A stretch of 64,000 bases of DNA from Polyangiaceae bacterium (GTDB lineage Bacteria; Myxococcota_A; Polyangia; Polyangiales; Polyangiaceae). Each line of letters opens with the position of its first letter. Positions within the stretch are counted from its first letter, which is position 1. Of the stretch, positions 1 through 8,606 are shown piece by piece. The translations under genes were made by a program, and so were the position numbers. The notes beneath the pieces are model-generated. The model saw only the letters and a list, made by a program, of their open reading frames with translations. It made no database searches and was not told the DNA's origin. The DNA is taken from the NCBI GenBank assembly GCA_016715885.1, contig JADJXL010000017.1, positions 248,001 through 312,000 on the forward strand, read 5' to 3'.

Positions 1-256
1 GAACGGTACCCGCGGCAATCGAATGGACATCCGTTCGTTCGGGGACGAGGATGTCGATTCCTCGGTGAAATTCGTACGTTTCGTCTTCCGATTCTGCGCG
101 AATACGCGGTCCATACGTGGACGAAAGGAGCGTCCAATCACCCGCAGCATCCCCCGAGATCGGCCATACGACAGGATCGGAGTTGCAACCGGCCACGAGA
201 ATCGCTCCGGCAAAACCAAGGAGTAAGCGAGCGCGGCGCGCGAAAGACGAATCCAT
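1..256 (-). CDS. M23-family peptidase lipoprotein (5' part, cut by left edge)
   Basis: The reverse strand from ATG at 256 reads 85 codons before the window ends. A short basic N-terminus and a hydrophobic stretch lead to the lipobox LVAGC, with the lipidated Cys at residue 24, so the product should be an outer-membrane or periplasmic lipoprotein. Residues 45-51 (STYGPRI) and 63-67 (HRGID) match the start of the LytM/M23 zinc endopeptidase fold, where the His and Asp are two zinc ligands, followed by the typical Ala-Gly-Thr-Val strand. The remaining ligands lie outside the window. It follows the TPR lipoprotein gene by 44 bases on the same strand. No clear Shine-Dalgarno precedes the ATG. It would cut peptide bridges in peptidoglycan or be an inactive regulator; this cannot be decided here. 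Confidence 0.72.
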   Translation of the reverse strand, partial: MDSSFARRARLLLGFAGAILVAGCNSDPVVWPISGDAAGDWTLLSSTYGPRIRAESEDETYEFHRGIDILVPERTDVHSIAAGTV

Positions 257-300
257 GCCGCAAAGCATAGGCTCGCAGCATAGCGCTGGCCAGCGACAAA

Positions 301-2556
301 CTAAGGTGAACCTGCGTTCGCGCTCGGAGGCAAAGGCGTGCGAAATGGAGGTGCCAGTAAATCTTTGGCGAGCTGGACTTCAATGAGGTCGATCACGGGG
401 CTATTTGCGACGCGACGCAATACTGCGTCACTCGCAGGATCGCCTCCGACACGACGCGACATTGCCGTGTAAAACTCGGCTTCCACCTTTTGCGCAGTAT
501 TCTGCGCTGCGGCAATGAGTGCGTCATCGGTCATTTTACCCATTGCCCAGGTCGCAAGCTTGACAACCCACGAATCACGATCGCCCGTGATGGCGAGAGC
601 TCGCGTAATCATGTCATCCGCGGGTGCGCGCGTTTGGCGCTGGAGAAGTTGCAGCCAAAGACCCGCATAGATGCGATCTTCCTGATTGATCTCCGCATCG
701 AGCCCCAACTTCAACGCAGCCCGTCCACCATCGAGATCCCGCCGCACGAGCGCTCGCGCGACGGTTTGTAGCACCGTCGCACCCAGCACGTCGCGATCGG
801 CCGCGGACGCGGACAACGCCCGGTCGTGCGCCTGCCTCGCCGCCTTCGTGTCGCCGTACGCATCGTAAACGCGACCCAGCAGCGTTTCAGCACGCGCCCT
901 CGTCCCCGCGTCTCCGCGTTGCTTCTGCATCGCTATCGCGACGCCAAGCGCCTCTTGCAGCGCCGTCTTGGCCTCGGCCTCTTGACCGGCATCCCGATGA
1001 AGCTCGAACGCCATGAGGTTCGCTTCGCACACGTCTGCAAGCGAGAAACGCGCATCCGGTGCGGTTCGAGCTTGGCGAATGCTCTCGAATGCCGCAGCAG
1101 AATCGCTCAGTTGACGATCGACACGCGCAAGACGAACCCACGCAGCGACGGATGGATTGCCCTTCGCGGCCGCAAGAAACAGCGGACGCGCGGCCACGAG
1201 GTTACCCGAGCGCGCTTCGATCACCGCCATGAAGTGACGCACGCGACCCGACACCATCTCCACTCCCGCCTGCGCGATCTCGGGCCTGTCCGCCGCTGCA
1301 AGGATCGGCGCCGCACCTCGAAACGTGCGACGTACGGCGTCGTAATCCCCCACGTCCGCGTCGACAGACATGGCCTCCAGCACGATGCTGCATGCTTCCC
1401 CGACAAACCCCGAGTTTGGCGCGGCACCAAGCGCACCAGACAGCACCGCAGGCGCCCCCTCGGGCATCCCGAGCCTCACGAGCCGCTCGGAAAGAAATGC
1501 CGCGATACGCATGTTCGTAGGATCTTTGCGGTACGCCTCGAGCAAGCTTCCCCATATCGCCGCTTCGACGAGGTCCGGATGGAGCCGCTCGCTCCCGCCA
1601 TCTTCGTCATCGCTGGGCGCTCCCGCATGAGCAAACGTCGCGGCAAGCATCTCCCAGCCACGCACGTCACCATCTTCTGCCGCCACGATGAGCGCTCGAC
1701 GTAGCTGTCCGTCCATCACGAGTCGCATGTCGCTACCTTCGAGCCGCGAGAGCGCTTTCGCTGCGTCGCCGTGACGGATGTAGAGCGCTGCCAGCATCAT
1801 CGCTCCAGTCTCGATCGAACGCGCAGCCTCCATGCCTTCGGCTCGCGTGGGCCGTCGACCCAGCGTGCGAAACGCACGATCAATCTCGATGCCTCGCCCA
1901 ACCCACGCGGCAATCGCCTCCGCCGCTGCATCCACCGTGTCTTCGGATGCATCGACCATCGACCTCGCGACGAGGTAACGCGCCTCGGCACCAAGCCGCT
2001 CACCCGCAGTCCCCGAATGCGTTTCGGAGAGCCAGCGTTCGAGGTTCGCCAAGTGCTCGTCGAGCTGCGCGCGTCCAGGAGCCTTTTCATCGAGCGTCGC
2101 AGCACGCATGCGCATCAGCGCGTGCGTACGACCTTCGTCGCCTCGGCTGCCGAGAAAACGAATGGCTCCATCGATCGCTCGACCACCTTGATCGTCGATC
2201 ATCGAAGCTTGGCCTTCACCCGCACGCAGCAGATACAGCGCCCCGAGCACGCTCGACGTTCCTTCTTCGGCATGTCCCAAGACAAACCGCTTCTGCGCAT
2301 GCGCGAGTTGCCGGCGAACGACACCCGTGAGCAAACCAAGACGCTCCGACGACCTGGATCCATCACGCAAGACGCGAACGAGCGACGCGGAAAAGTCGTC
2401 GTCTCCAACATCGACGGGCCGCACCGCAGCTTCACCCGATGCCAAAAGGGGGCGCTTCGTCGGCGCGCTCGGACCTCCGCAACCTAGCGAGACGAGCGAC
2501 AAGGCGAGGAGCGTTCGAGAAGCAGCACGCGCATAGGGCGAGATTCGCGAGGGCAT
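301..2556 (-). CDS. TPR-like repeat lipoprotein of unknown function
   Basis: A 751-aa protein from the ATG at 2556; a longer reading to 2634 would add 26 residues ahead of the signal peptide and is less likely. The N-terminus has a basic region, a hydrophobic core and LVSLGCGG, a lipobox-like site with Cys at 26. The rest is almost wholly alpha-helical, rich in Ala, Arg and Leu, with repeats resembling tetratricopeptide repeats (for example the LLGRVYDAYGDTKAARQAHD region near residue 570). Such proteins usually scaffold envelope complexes. No enzyme motif is visible. It precedes the M23 lipoprotein gene on the same strand, so the two may work together in the cell envelope; that is inference. 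Confidence 0.7.
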   Translation of the reverse strand: MPSRISPYARAASRTLLALSLVSLGCGGPSAPTKRPLLASGEAAVRPVDVGDDDFSASLVRVLRDGSRSSERLGLLTGVVRRQLAHAQKRFVLGHAEEGTSSVLGALYLLRAGEGQASMIDDQGGRAIDGAIRFLGSRGDEGRTHALMRMRAATLDEKAPGRAQLDEHLANLERWLSETHSGTAGERLGAEARYLVARSMVDASEDTVDAAAEAIAAWVGRGIEIDRAFRTLGRRPTRAEGMEAARSIETGAMMLAALYIRHGDAAKALSRLEGSDMRLVMDGQLRRALIVAAEDGDVRGWEMLAATFAHAGAPSDDEDGGSERLHPDLVEAAIWGSLLEAYRKDPTNMRIAAFLSERLVRLGMPEGAPAVLSGALGAAPNSGFVGEACSIVLEAMSVDADVGDYDAVRRTFRGAAPILAAADRPEIAQAGVEMVSGRVRHFMAVIEARSGNLVAARPLFLAAAKGNPSVAAWVRLARVDRQLSDSAAAFESIRQARTAPDARFSLADVCEANLMAFELHRDAGQEAEAKTALQEALGVAIAMQKQRGDAGTRARAETLLGRVYDAYGDTKAARQAHDRALSASAADRDVLGATVLQTVARALVRRDLDGGRAALKLGLDAEINQEDRIYAGLWLQLLQRQTRAPADDMITRALAITGDRDSWVVKLATWAMGKMTDDALIAAAQNTAQKVEAEFYTAMSRRVGGDPASDAVLRRVANSPVIDLIEVQLAKDLLAPPFRTPLPPSANAGSP

Positions 2557-2723
2557 TTTCCGCGAAGTGTACACGCCGCAAGGCGGGTGCACGAGGCCGG
2601 AAGACATGGCGCTCGTTCGGGACGAACGACTCACAGCGTAGTCACAGCGCTTCGCGTCCGTATCGACTTACAGGGTGTTCTACTCGCGACACATCGCGCT
2701 GCAGCCCGTAGAGCACCGTCCTC

Positions 2724-3119
2724 CTAAGTCTCGACGTCATGCCCCAGCAGTCGCGCAGCAAGATCCTCGCCGAGCTCCTCGACCATCAGCTTTTCAACGA
2801 CAGCCTCGGTGGCGCGCCGTTCGGCATCATCCTGATACTGAAACTCGATGCCCATGCCTGCAGGTGACTCCGGCGTCGCATCGGCAGGCCGAACGATCCA
2901 CCGAACTCGACCGCGCAGGCGCAGCGGTTCGGCGACATTCTTGATGGTCAAAGCAAATACGAACTCGGTATTGACCTCGAGCGGCCGATCCGTGCGGATG
3001 AACGTGCCGCCTTTGGAAATGTTGCGCGTGTAGTCCGCGAAGAACGTGTTGAGACGCTTGTACTCGACGTTCAGCTCGATGGCTGCGCGACTATCTGTAC
3101 GCCGATCGGAAGAGCTCAC
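2724..3119 (-). CDS. PilZ domain protein
   Basis: About 131 aa. It carries the PilZ signature: an RRTDSR segment (the RxxxR arginine motif), about 25 residues later the strand TRNISKGGTFIRT (the D/NxSxxG motif), and near the end GMGIEF. This resembles the myxobacterial paralogue family of PilZ domains, which in other members bind cyclic di-GMP. I start it at GTG 3119, preceded by GAGGG 12 bases upstream. The open frame runs on to a GTG at 3224, but that would overlap the divergent acyl-CoA ligase gene. No second domain is attached, so it would act as a single-domain c-di-GMP adaptor. Whether it really binds the nucleotide is not shown. Confidence 0.8.
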   Translation of the reverse strand: MSSSDRRTDSRAAIELNVEYKRLNTFFADYTRNISKGGTFIRTDRPLEVNTEFVFALTIKNVAEPLRLRGRVRWIVRPADATPESPAGMGIEFQYQDDAERRATEAVVEKLMVEELGEDLAARLLGHDVET

Positions 3120-3164
3120 GACATTGACAGTACCCTCGAACGCGCCGTGACTACAATCCCGCGC

Positions 3165-4895
3165 ATGCGATTCCAAGACGAGCTGGCGGACTTGCGACGA
3201 GCCAGTGAAGAAAAGCTGCTTCACGCGCGAATCATCGGACGTGTCGCACGGCAGACCGGCATGAACCGTGCGATGAGCCTCTCAGGCATGGGCGTTTTTC
3301 TGCGCGAAGTGCTCAGAGGAAAACCCGAGCCGTCCTTGGCGTTTCGCATCGCCGCCCAGAACGACCCGCATCGCATCGGACTCGTGGGCCTCTTGACGCC
3401 AGCCGGCGCCCCGAAGGGAAAACTCGTGCAGGAAGAACGCGCGTACTCGTTCTTCGAGCTGAACGAGCGCGTGGACTGCATCGCGAAAGCGCTCGCCAAA
3501 CTTGGTGCGCGTTGCGGCGATCGTATCGTGGCGATGCTCAAGAACCGGCCCGAGTTTGTCTTGGTACAGGCCGCCGCAGCGCGCCTCGGATGCGCCACGG
3601 TGAGCTGTTCGTACCGATCGACGCCGCGCGAGCTCGAGTTCGTCGTGAAAGATTCCGGCGCCCGCGTGCTGTTCTTCGACGTGGAAGTCGCAAGCGTCAT
3701 CGAGCAATCACCGGGCGCGCGCACGCGCTTGGGCGATGCGCGATGTATCGTCGTTGGAGGAACTTTGGCGCCGTTTCGGACGCTGGACGAGCTAGTTCTA
3801 GAAGGACAAACCGGCGACTTGCCAACGCGTGACGATGCCCCTGCGATCGTCATGTACACGTCGGGCACCACGGGAAAGCCGAAGGGCGCGGTGCGCAAGT
3901 ACCAAACGGGCGTGATGGCCGGAGCGATGGCGCTCATCGGAGAAACGCCGATGCAAGTAGGCGAAACGCACCTCGCCGTGTGCCCTCTTTATCACGCAAC
4001 GGCGAACAGCTTCATCGGCCTGTCGTACCTCGTGGGCAGCACCGTGTACATCATGCGCGATTTTCGACCCGAAGCGTTTCTGGAAGCGGTCGAGAAGTAT
4101 CGCATCACGACGACCGCGATGGTTCCGACGATGCTTCATCGCATCGTGGAGCTTGGTGATGAAACGATTCGTCAATACGACACATCGTCGCTCAAAGTGA
4201 TCTTTTCAGGCGGCTCGGCGCTCACGGCACCATTGGCACGTGAAGTGATGCGCCTGTTCGGGGACAAACTCTACAACTTCTACGGAGCGACCGAGACGGG
4301 CATCGTGACGCTTGCGAAGCCCGAAGATCTGAAGCGCGCACCGGGCACGATCGGAAGGCTCCTCGAGGGGCAAGAGGTGCGACTTTTGGACGATGAAGGA
4401 CGCGCGTGTCCTCCGGGGCACGTGGGCGAGCTTTATGCGCGGAGCGGGCAGCTCATCGAGGGATATCACGCGAACGAATCGAGCACGCGTGAAGCCATGC
4501 GTAATGGGTTTTTCTCGGTCGGTGACCTCGCTCGTCAGGACGAACGAGGATATTTTTTCTTGGAGGGGCGCAAGCGCGACATGATCATTTCGGGCGGGGT
4601 GAACGTGTATCCGGCCGAAATCGAGAGCGTGCTCGAGGATCACCCCGCGATTGCCGAAGCAGCGGTCGTTGGAATGCCGGATGCAGAATGGGGCGAACGA
4701 GTGCGAGCGTTTGTCGTGGTAAAGCAAGGCGCACACGTGGAAACGCCGGCATTGATTGACTATTGTCGGGGGCAGCTTTCGGGCCCCAAGGTCCCGCGTG
4801 AATTCGTATTTTTGGAGGCGCTGCCGCGCAATCCGACGGGCAAAGTGCTGAAGCGTGAGCTGAGAGAAATGGACGCGGGCCGAAATTCGAGCTAG
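3165..4895 (+). CDS. AMP-dependent acyl-CoA synthetase (fatty-acid CoA ligase family)
   Basis: A 576-aa member of the ANL adenylating superfamily. Core motifs are present: YTSGTTGKPKG near residue 231 (A3 phosphate-binding loop), NFYGATETG near 370 (A5), the GDLARQDERGYFFLEGRKRD region (A7/A8 hinge), and PRNPTGKVLKREL near the C-terminus with the catalytic lysine. It should activate a carboxylic acid, probably a fatty acid, as acyl-AMP and then acyl-CoA. The chain length cannot be read. I prefer ATG 3165; GTG 3147 in the same frame would add six residues. The ATP-grasp gene begins 11 bases after the stop, so the two are probably co-transcribed. Confidence 0.88.
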   Translation: MRFQDELADLRRASEEKLLHARIIGRVARQTGMNRAMSLSGMGVFLREVLRGKPEPSLAFRIAAQNDPHRIGLVGLLTPAGAPKGKLVQEERAYSFFELNERVDCIAKALAKLGARCGDRIVAMLKNRPEFVLVQAAAARLGCATVSCSYRSTPRELEFVVKDSGARVLFFDVEVASVIEQSPGARTRLGDARCIVVGGTLAPFRTLDELVLEGQTGDLPTRDDAPAIVMYTSGTTGKPKGAVRKYQTGVMAGAMALIGETPMQVGETHLAVCPLYHATANSFIGLSYLVGSTVYIMRDFRPEAFLEAVEKYRITTTAMVPTMLHRIVELGDETIRQYDTSSLKVIFSGGSALTAPLAREVMRLFGDKLYNFYGATETGIVTLAKPEDLKRAPGTIGRLLEGQEVRLLDDEGRACPPGHVGELYARSGQLIEGYHANESSTREAMRNGFFSVGDLARQDERGYFFLEGRKRDMIISGGVNVYPAEIESVLEDHPAIAEAAVVGMPDAEWGERVRAFVVVKQGAHVETPALIDYCRGQLSGPKVPREFVFLEALPRNPTGKVLKRELREMDAGRNSS

Positions 4896-4905
4896 GACCC
4901 GATCC

Positions 4906-5841
4906 ATGGTCCTCCGTGTTGGGCTCCTCGTGGGCCGTGAACGATCCTTTCCCGATGCGCTCATTGCCGAAGTCGCCCGGCGCGAAGCCGGCGTCATCGC
5001 GAGTTACGCCGAGATCGACATCACGGCCATCGACAAACCACCTCCCTACGATGTGATCGTCGATCGCATCTCCCACGAAGTCACCTGTTACCAGCCCATC
5101 CTGAAACTCGCCGTCCTCGCCGGCACGCGCGTCGTGAACAACCCATTCTGGCGCATCGCCGACGACAAATTCTTCGGCACCGCCCTGGCCTCGAGGCTCG
5201 GCGTCCGCGTCCCCAAAACCGTCGTCCTTCCGTCGAAGTCGTACGTCGAGGGCGTATCGTCCGAGACGCTACGCAATTTGCGTTTTCCGCTCGATTGGGA
5301 AGGTGCCGTCAAAACGCTCGAATTTCCGATGTTCATCAAGCCGCATTGGGGCGGGGGATTTCGCGACGTGCACCGAGTCGATTCGCTCGAAGGATTATGG
5401 CGCGCATACGACAAGTCGGGAACGCTCACGATGATCGCTCAGGAAGCCATCAAGTGGTCGCAATACGTGCGGTGCATCGTGGTTGGCAAAGAAGACGTGC
5501 GACCAGCCCTGTGGGACCCGCGTCTCGGGCATTTCGATCGGTATGTTCGAGCAAACGAGACGATGCCCGAGCTTTCGCCGCAGCTTATGACACGGTGTTG
5601 CGACGATGCTCGTACCCTTTGTCGCGCGCTCGGTTACGACATGAACACCGTCGAATTGGCCATCCACGACGGAATCCCGTACGCCATCGATTTCATGAAT
5701 TCCGCGCCGGATTTCGACATTTCGTCGCTCGGCCCGGACCATTTTCGATGGACCGTGGACAAAATGGCCGATCTCGTCATTCGTTTGGCGCGTGAAACAC
5801 CACCACCACGAGCGATGAATTGGCGTGACGTGATGCGCTGA
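4906..5841 (+). CDS. ATP-grasp domain protein (RimK-like)
   Basis: A 311-aa protein with the layout of an ATP-grasp ligase: an N-terminal Rossmann-like domain, then MFIKPHWGGGFRDV near residue 141 (nucleotide-binding lysine and glycine-rich loop), and a C-terminal AIDFMNSAPDF segment resembling the metal-binding D/E...N site. ATP-grasp enzymes join a carboxylate to an amine or thiol through an acyl-phosphate. The partner substrates are unknown. AGGA stands just before the ATG, and the gene sits 11 bases behind the acyl-CoA ligase, suggesting a two-step modification of one carboxylic acid. It ends facing the regulator gene at 5901. Confidence 0.72.
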   Translation: MVLRVGLLVGRERSFPDALIAEVARREAGVIASYAEIDITAIDKPPPYDVIVDRISHEVTCYQPILKLAVLAGTRVVNNPFWRIADDKFFGTALASRLGVRVPKTVVLPSKSYVEGVSSETLRNLRFPLDWEGAVKTLEFPMFIKPHWGGGFRDVHRVDSLEGLWRAYDKSGTLTMIAQEAIKWSQYVRCIVVGKEDVRPALWDPRLGHFDRYVRANETMPELSPQLMTRCCDDARTLCRALGYDMNTVELAIHDGIPYAIDFMNSAPDFDISSLGPDHFRWTVDKMADLVIRLARETPPPRAMNWRDVMR

Positions 5842-5900
5842 GGGGCTCGCGCGTGCCTTCCCACAAGGCAGACTGACCTAGTCTACTCGCAAGAATCGAC

Positions 5901-6929
5901 TCATTCCGCTGCCAAATCGTCGCTCGCCCCCGCACCGTCACGAATGGACGTGCGACGAATACCCATCGGCGGAACGAGACGCTTGCGTTTGATCATTTCG
6001 ACCAGCGTCGTACGATTGAGGCCCAAAAGCTGTGCGGCCCGGTTTTTGTTCCAACCGGTGCGCTCGAGTGCCTGCAATATCATCCGCGTCTCGAACGTAT
6101 CGATTGCATTTTTCAGGTCGACACCCGTCTTCGGCAGAGCCCGCAAAAGCGCCGACATATCCACCGGCTCGGGTTTGCGCATTTCGGCGGGCAAGTCCGC
6201 GGTGGTCACGTACGGACCCTGCGCAATCGCAATCGCATGCTCCATCGCATGCTCCAAACCGCGAACGTTGTCGAAAAAGACGTGCGACTCGAGCACCGTA
6301 CGAGCTTCGGGAGACAACCCGCGCAAATCCGTTCGATGCGCACGGGAGGCGTAAAGCTCGAAGAAGTAATGAATCAGCTCGGGCATGTCCTCCTTGCGAT
6401 TCTGGAGCGAAGGAATACAAACGACGTTCTCGGCGAACAAATCGACAAGCTCGCGACGACAATACCCTGATACAGCATCGCCATCGAGCAGCCTTTCACT
6501 GCATGCCAATATGCGTGCAGGCGCCGACCCTGTATCGACGAATGCATACTTCAACAGCAAATCTTGCAATTCGAGACTCGAGCGATCGATTCCATCGACG
6601 AACAACGTGGCATGCGCCGCGCTTTCGATGATGCGGCGAAGTTTTTCCTCGTCGATTGTCGGGTCGCCACCCGCAAGCACCACAAAAGGCCTCGCAGAAA
6701 GCGGCCCGAGCTCGTGAATCATTCGCGCAAAAAACCGCTTGCCCGCTCCCGGAGCGCCAACCAAAAGAACCGGAGCTTGCGATGCAATGGCATCAGCAAC
6801 CGCGGAACCCGTCCGTACGATGCTCGGACATTGCCCAATGATGCGGGAAGCTACCGCAGCAGCGACCTGCTGTGCTGCCGTGGTGGGCTGGCTTTCTTCA
6901 GACAAGGTGTCAGTCACGTTCGTTGACAT
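5901..6929 (-). CDS. NtrC-like AAA+ regulator lacking the GAFTGA loop, Fis-type HTH
   Basis: 342 aa from ATG 6929, which has a good AGGAG seven bases upstream. The AAA+ core shows Walker A GAPGAGKR (58-65), Walker B TLFVDGID (108-115) and the NRKEDMPEL arginine-finger/sensor region near 178. The C-terminus TGWNKNRAAQLLGLNRTTL is a clear Fis-type helix-turn-helix. What is missing is striking: only about 25 residues separate the PFVVL strand from Walker B, where bona fide enhancer-binding proteins carry about 60 including the GAFTGA loop that contacts sigma-54. There is no response-regulator or GAF domain. It may act as a DNA-binding repressor, a competitor or a subunit of a mixed hexamer. Two operator-like dyads lie upstream of it. 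Confidence 0.83.
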   Translation of the reverse strand: MSTNVTDTLSEESQPTTAAQQVAAAVASRIIGQCPSIVRTGSAVADAIASQAPVLLVGAPGAGKRFFARMIHELGPLSARPFVVLAGGDPTIDEEKLRRIIESAAHATLFVDGIDRSSLELQDLLLKYAFVDTGSAPARILACSERLLDGDAVSGYCRRELVDLFAENVVCIPSLQNRKEDMPELIHYFFELYASRAHRTDLRGLSPEARTVLESHVFFDNVRGLEHAMEHAIAIAQGPYVTTADLPAEMRKPEPVDMSALLRALPKTGVDLKNAIDTFETRMILQALERTGWNKNRAAQLLGLNRTTLVEMIKRKRLVPPMGIRRTSIRDGAGASDDLAAE

Positions 6930-6968
6930 AAGGAAACTCCTGATGATGCTCTCGGGAGGCTCCCCATC

Positions 6969-6984
6969 GCAACGTTCATACCAA
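6969..6984 (-). promoter_or_regulatory. candidate sigma-54 (-24/-12) promoter of the NtrC-like gene
   Basis: On the reverse strand the sequence reads TTGGTATGAACGTTGC. It has the GG-N10-GC spacing of sigma-54 promoters, with TGG at -24 and TTGC at -12. It ends about 40 bases before the start codon at 6929, giving a short leader that contains the AGGAG ribosome-binding site. The -24 side lacks the usual CAC after TGG. The call is inference from one match, strengthened by the dyads further upstream. Confidence 0.4.
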
Positions 6985-7025
6985 TCCGCCAAGTGCGTGA
7001 ATTCCTTGGATTCTGCAAATTCTGC

Positions 7026-7138
7026 GGGTCAAGAATGACCCACGCAGACGCGATCTGGATCACGAACAATAGCAACCGTCTGGTATTTGGCGCTCAACAG
7101 ATGGGTGTTTTTTGACCCATCCGGGTCAATTTTGACCC
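7026..7138. promoter_or_regulatory. paired GGGTCA-N4-TGACCC dyads, likely operator/enhancer sites
   Basis: Two perfect inverted repeats of identical design lie 97 bases apart: GGGTCAAGAATGACCC at 7026-7041 and GGGTCAATTTTGACCC at 7123-7138. A further TGACCC half-site at 7113-7118 forms an overlapping dyad with the left half of the second copy. They lie roughly 75 and 160 bases upstream of the inferred transcription start of the NtrC-like gene, where NtrC-class proteins bind. I see no other such dyad in the window. A terminator role for the second copy is unlikely on the reverse strand because A-rich rather than T-rich sequence follows. Confidence 0.55.
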
Positions 7139-7173
7139 CTGGGGTGGCTGGCGCCCGGTTTACGCGATGCGCG

Positions 7174-8562
7174 TTACTTTTTCTGTGCGCGGCGGAACAT
7201 CGACAGGAAGAGTCCAAGCCCGGCAAGAGCCATTGCGCCAGCGCTCGATTGCGTCGACCCCTCGTCGGCAACGCGACATGCACAGCCGCCTTCTTGTGTA
7301 ATGTCCTGAAGCGACGCATCGTCGGGCCCGCCGAATCCCACACCTTTCAATTTGATCATTTGCACGGGATCGCTCGGGTCATTCGATGCAATAAAAAGCG
7401 TCCCCTCGAAAGGCCCGTTCTTGGTCGGAATGAAACGAACCGCAGAATCGAACGTAATGCCCGTCTCGACGTCGGCGCTCATGTCCCACGCAGGGAACAA
7501 ATCCGGACTGCTCGAAACGAACGTGACCTTCGCGCGCGCCTCACCCGCGTTCCATACGCCAAACCCGACCATGCTCTTTTGACCCACTTCGACATCGCCA
7601 AAATCAATCTCATCGACCGAGAGCACCACGTCCGGAAGCGGCACGTGAACCCGCTGCTTGTCGAATACCCATTTCGTCTGCGTAATGGGGAATGCAATGG
7701 GTATGTCGACAATCGGAATGTTCCAATTTTGCCCCAATAGCTCGACCCAAAACGCCGGAATGAGATGAATCACGCCATCGTAATCGACCGTGCCTTCCGG
7801 GTGGACGTCCAAATCAATGGCGGGACCATTGAGGTATTTCGTCGACGATTCGCCGTCCGGCTTCGTGATGTCTCCGCCCGATACGGCTTTTCCGTCGGTC
7901 GTTTCAATGACCAGCCGCTGCGTCCTGTACGTCGCTGCAAGCTCCATGGCGAGGTCGACCTCGATGCCGCCATCGATGCCCGGAATCGATCCGCCGACGA
8001 TGTCACCGACACCCACCTGAATGATCGTGACAGGCTCGGTTTTGCTCGACAACGTGACGCCCGGATCGAACCCCCACGCATCGAATACTTGCTGACCTTC
8101 GATTTGAAAATCGACCTGCGGAACGTACGGCACATCCCCGGTCCATTCGTAATCCTTGCCCGCGACGGTAACTTTGATTTTCGCCTGCGCCCCAAGCTCG
8201 ACGCCGTAGTGATAACCAAGCAAACCTCCTTCGGGTTTGCCCGGCGTACGCAGCACGAGCGCTTCGGGCCAGGTCGTTTCGAGTGATCCTTCGAGCGACA
8301 CACGTGTCGTCGCATAAACGCCCGCCCACAAATGAAGCTGCAAGGGCGAGTTTGCCGGAACCCAGCCCGTATCGAAGGCCCACTCGATGGGCAGCGAATC
8401 GCTGCGACTGTACGAGATGGGCGCGATCTTGCACCAATCGGGATCGGCATCACAGCCAATCGCTACGTTCTCTGCGCTGGCAGATCGAGGAAAAGCAAAC
8501 GCCGCGAGTGCAAGAAGTGCCGCAGTGAATACTCGTGGTGAAGAGAATAGGCGGAAGCTCAT
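7174..8562 (-). CDS. MYXO-CTERM surface protein with a C-terminal Ig/ASH-like domain
   Basis: 462 aa, with a Sec signal peptide (hydrophobic core then PRSASA, cleavage near residue 29). The body is beta-rich. Residues from about 320 (SVDEIDFGDVEVGQKSMVGF onward) resemble an ASPM/SPD-2/Hydin-type immunoglobulin domain. The C-terminus is a textbook MYXO-CTERM signal: GGCACR with Cys 427 and 429, a hydrophobic helix at 439-455, then FRRAQKK. By analogy with characterised cases the signal is cut by a myxosortase and the protein is displayed on the outer surface. A CPBP-type protease is encoded at 21080-21829. The stop lies 244 bases upstream of the NtrC-like gene. Function is unknown. Confidence 0.78.
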   Translation of the reverse strand: MSFRLFSSPRVFTAALLALAAFAFPRSASAENVAIGCDADPDWCKIAPISYSRSDSLPIEWAFDTGWVPANSPLQLHLWAGVYATTRVSLEGSLETTWPEALVLRTPGKPEGGLLGYHYGVELGAQAKIKVTVAGKDYEWTGDVPYVPQVDFQIEGQQVFDAWGFDPGVTLSSKTEPVTIIQVGVGDIVGGSIPGIDGGIEVDLAMELAATYRTQRLVIETTDGKAVSGGDITKPDGESSTKYLNGPAIDLDVHPEGTVDYDGVIHLIPAFWVELLGQNWNIPIVDIPIAFPITQTKWVFDKQRVHVPLPDVVLSVDEIDFGDVEVGQKSMVGFGVWNAGEARAKVTFVSSSPDLFPAWDMSADVETGITFDSAVRFIPTKNGPFEGTLFIASNDPSDPVQMIKLKGVGFGGPDDASLQDITQEGGCACRVADEGSTQSSAGAMALAGLGLFLSMFRRAQKK

Positions 8563-8606
8563 GACGACGCATTATCGTCGCCATCGCTCCAAAAAGCCAT
8601 ACATCG

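Noticed and set aside
284..295. 12-base palindrome CGCTGGCCAGCG upstream of the M23 gene
   Set aside because: Short G+C-rich palindromes are frequent at this base composition; no second copy is seen.
7113..7128. TGACCC-ATCC-GGGTCA hairpin as a terminator of the MYXO-CTERM gene
   Set aside because: On the reverse strand A-rich sequence follows the stem, not T. The repeated dyad pattern fits operators better.
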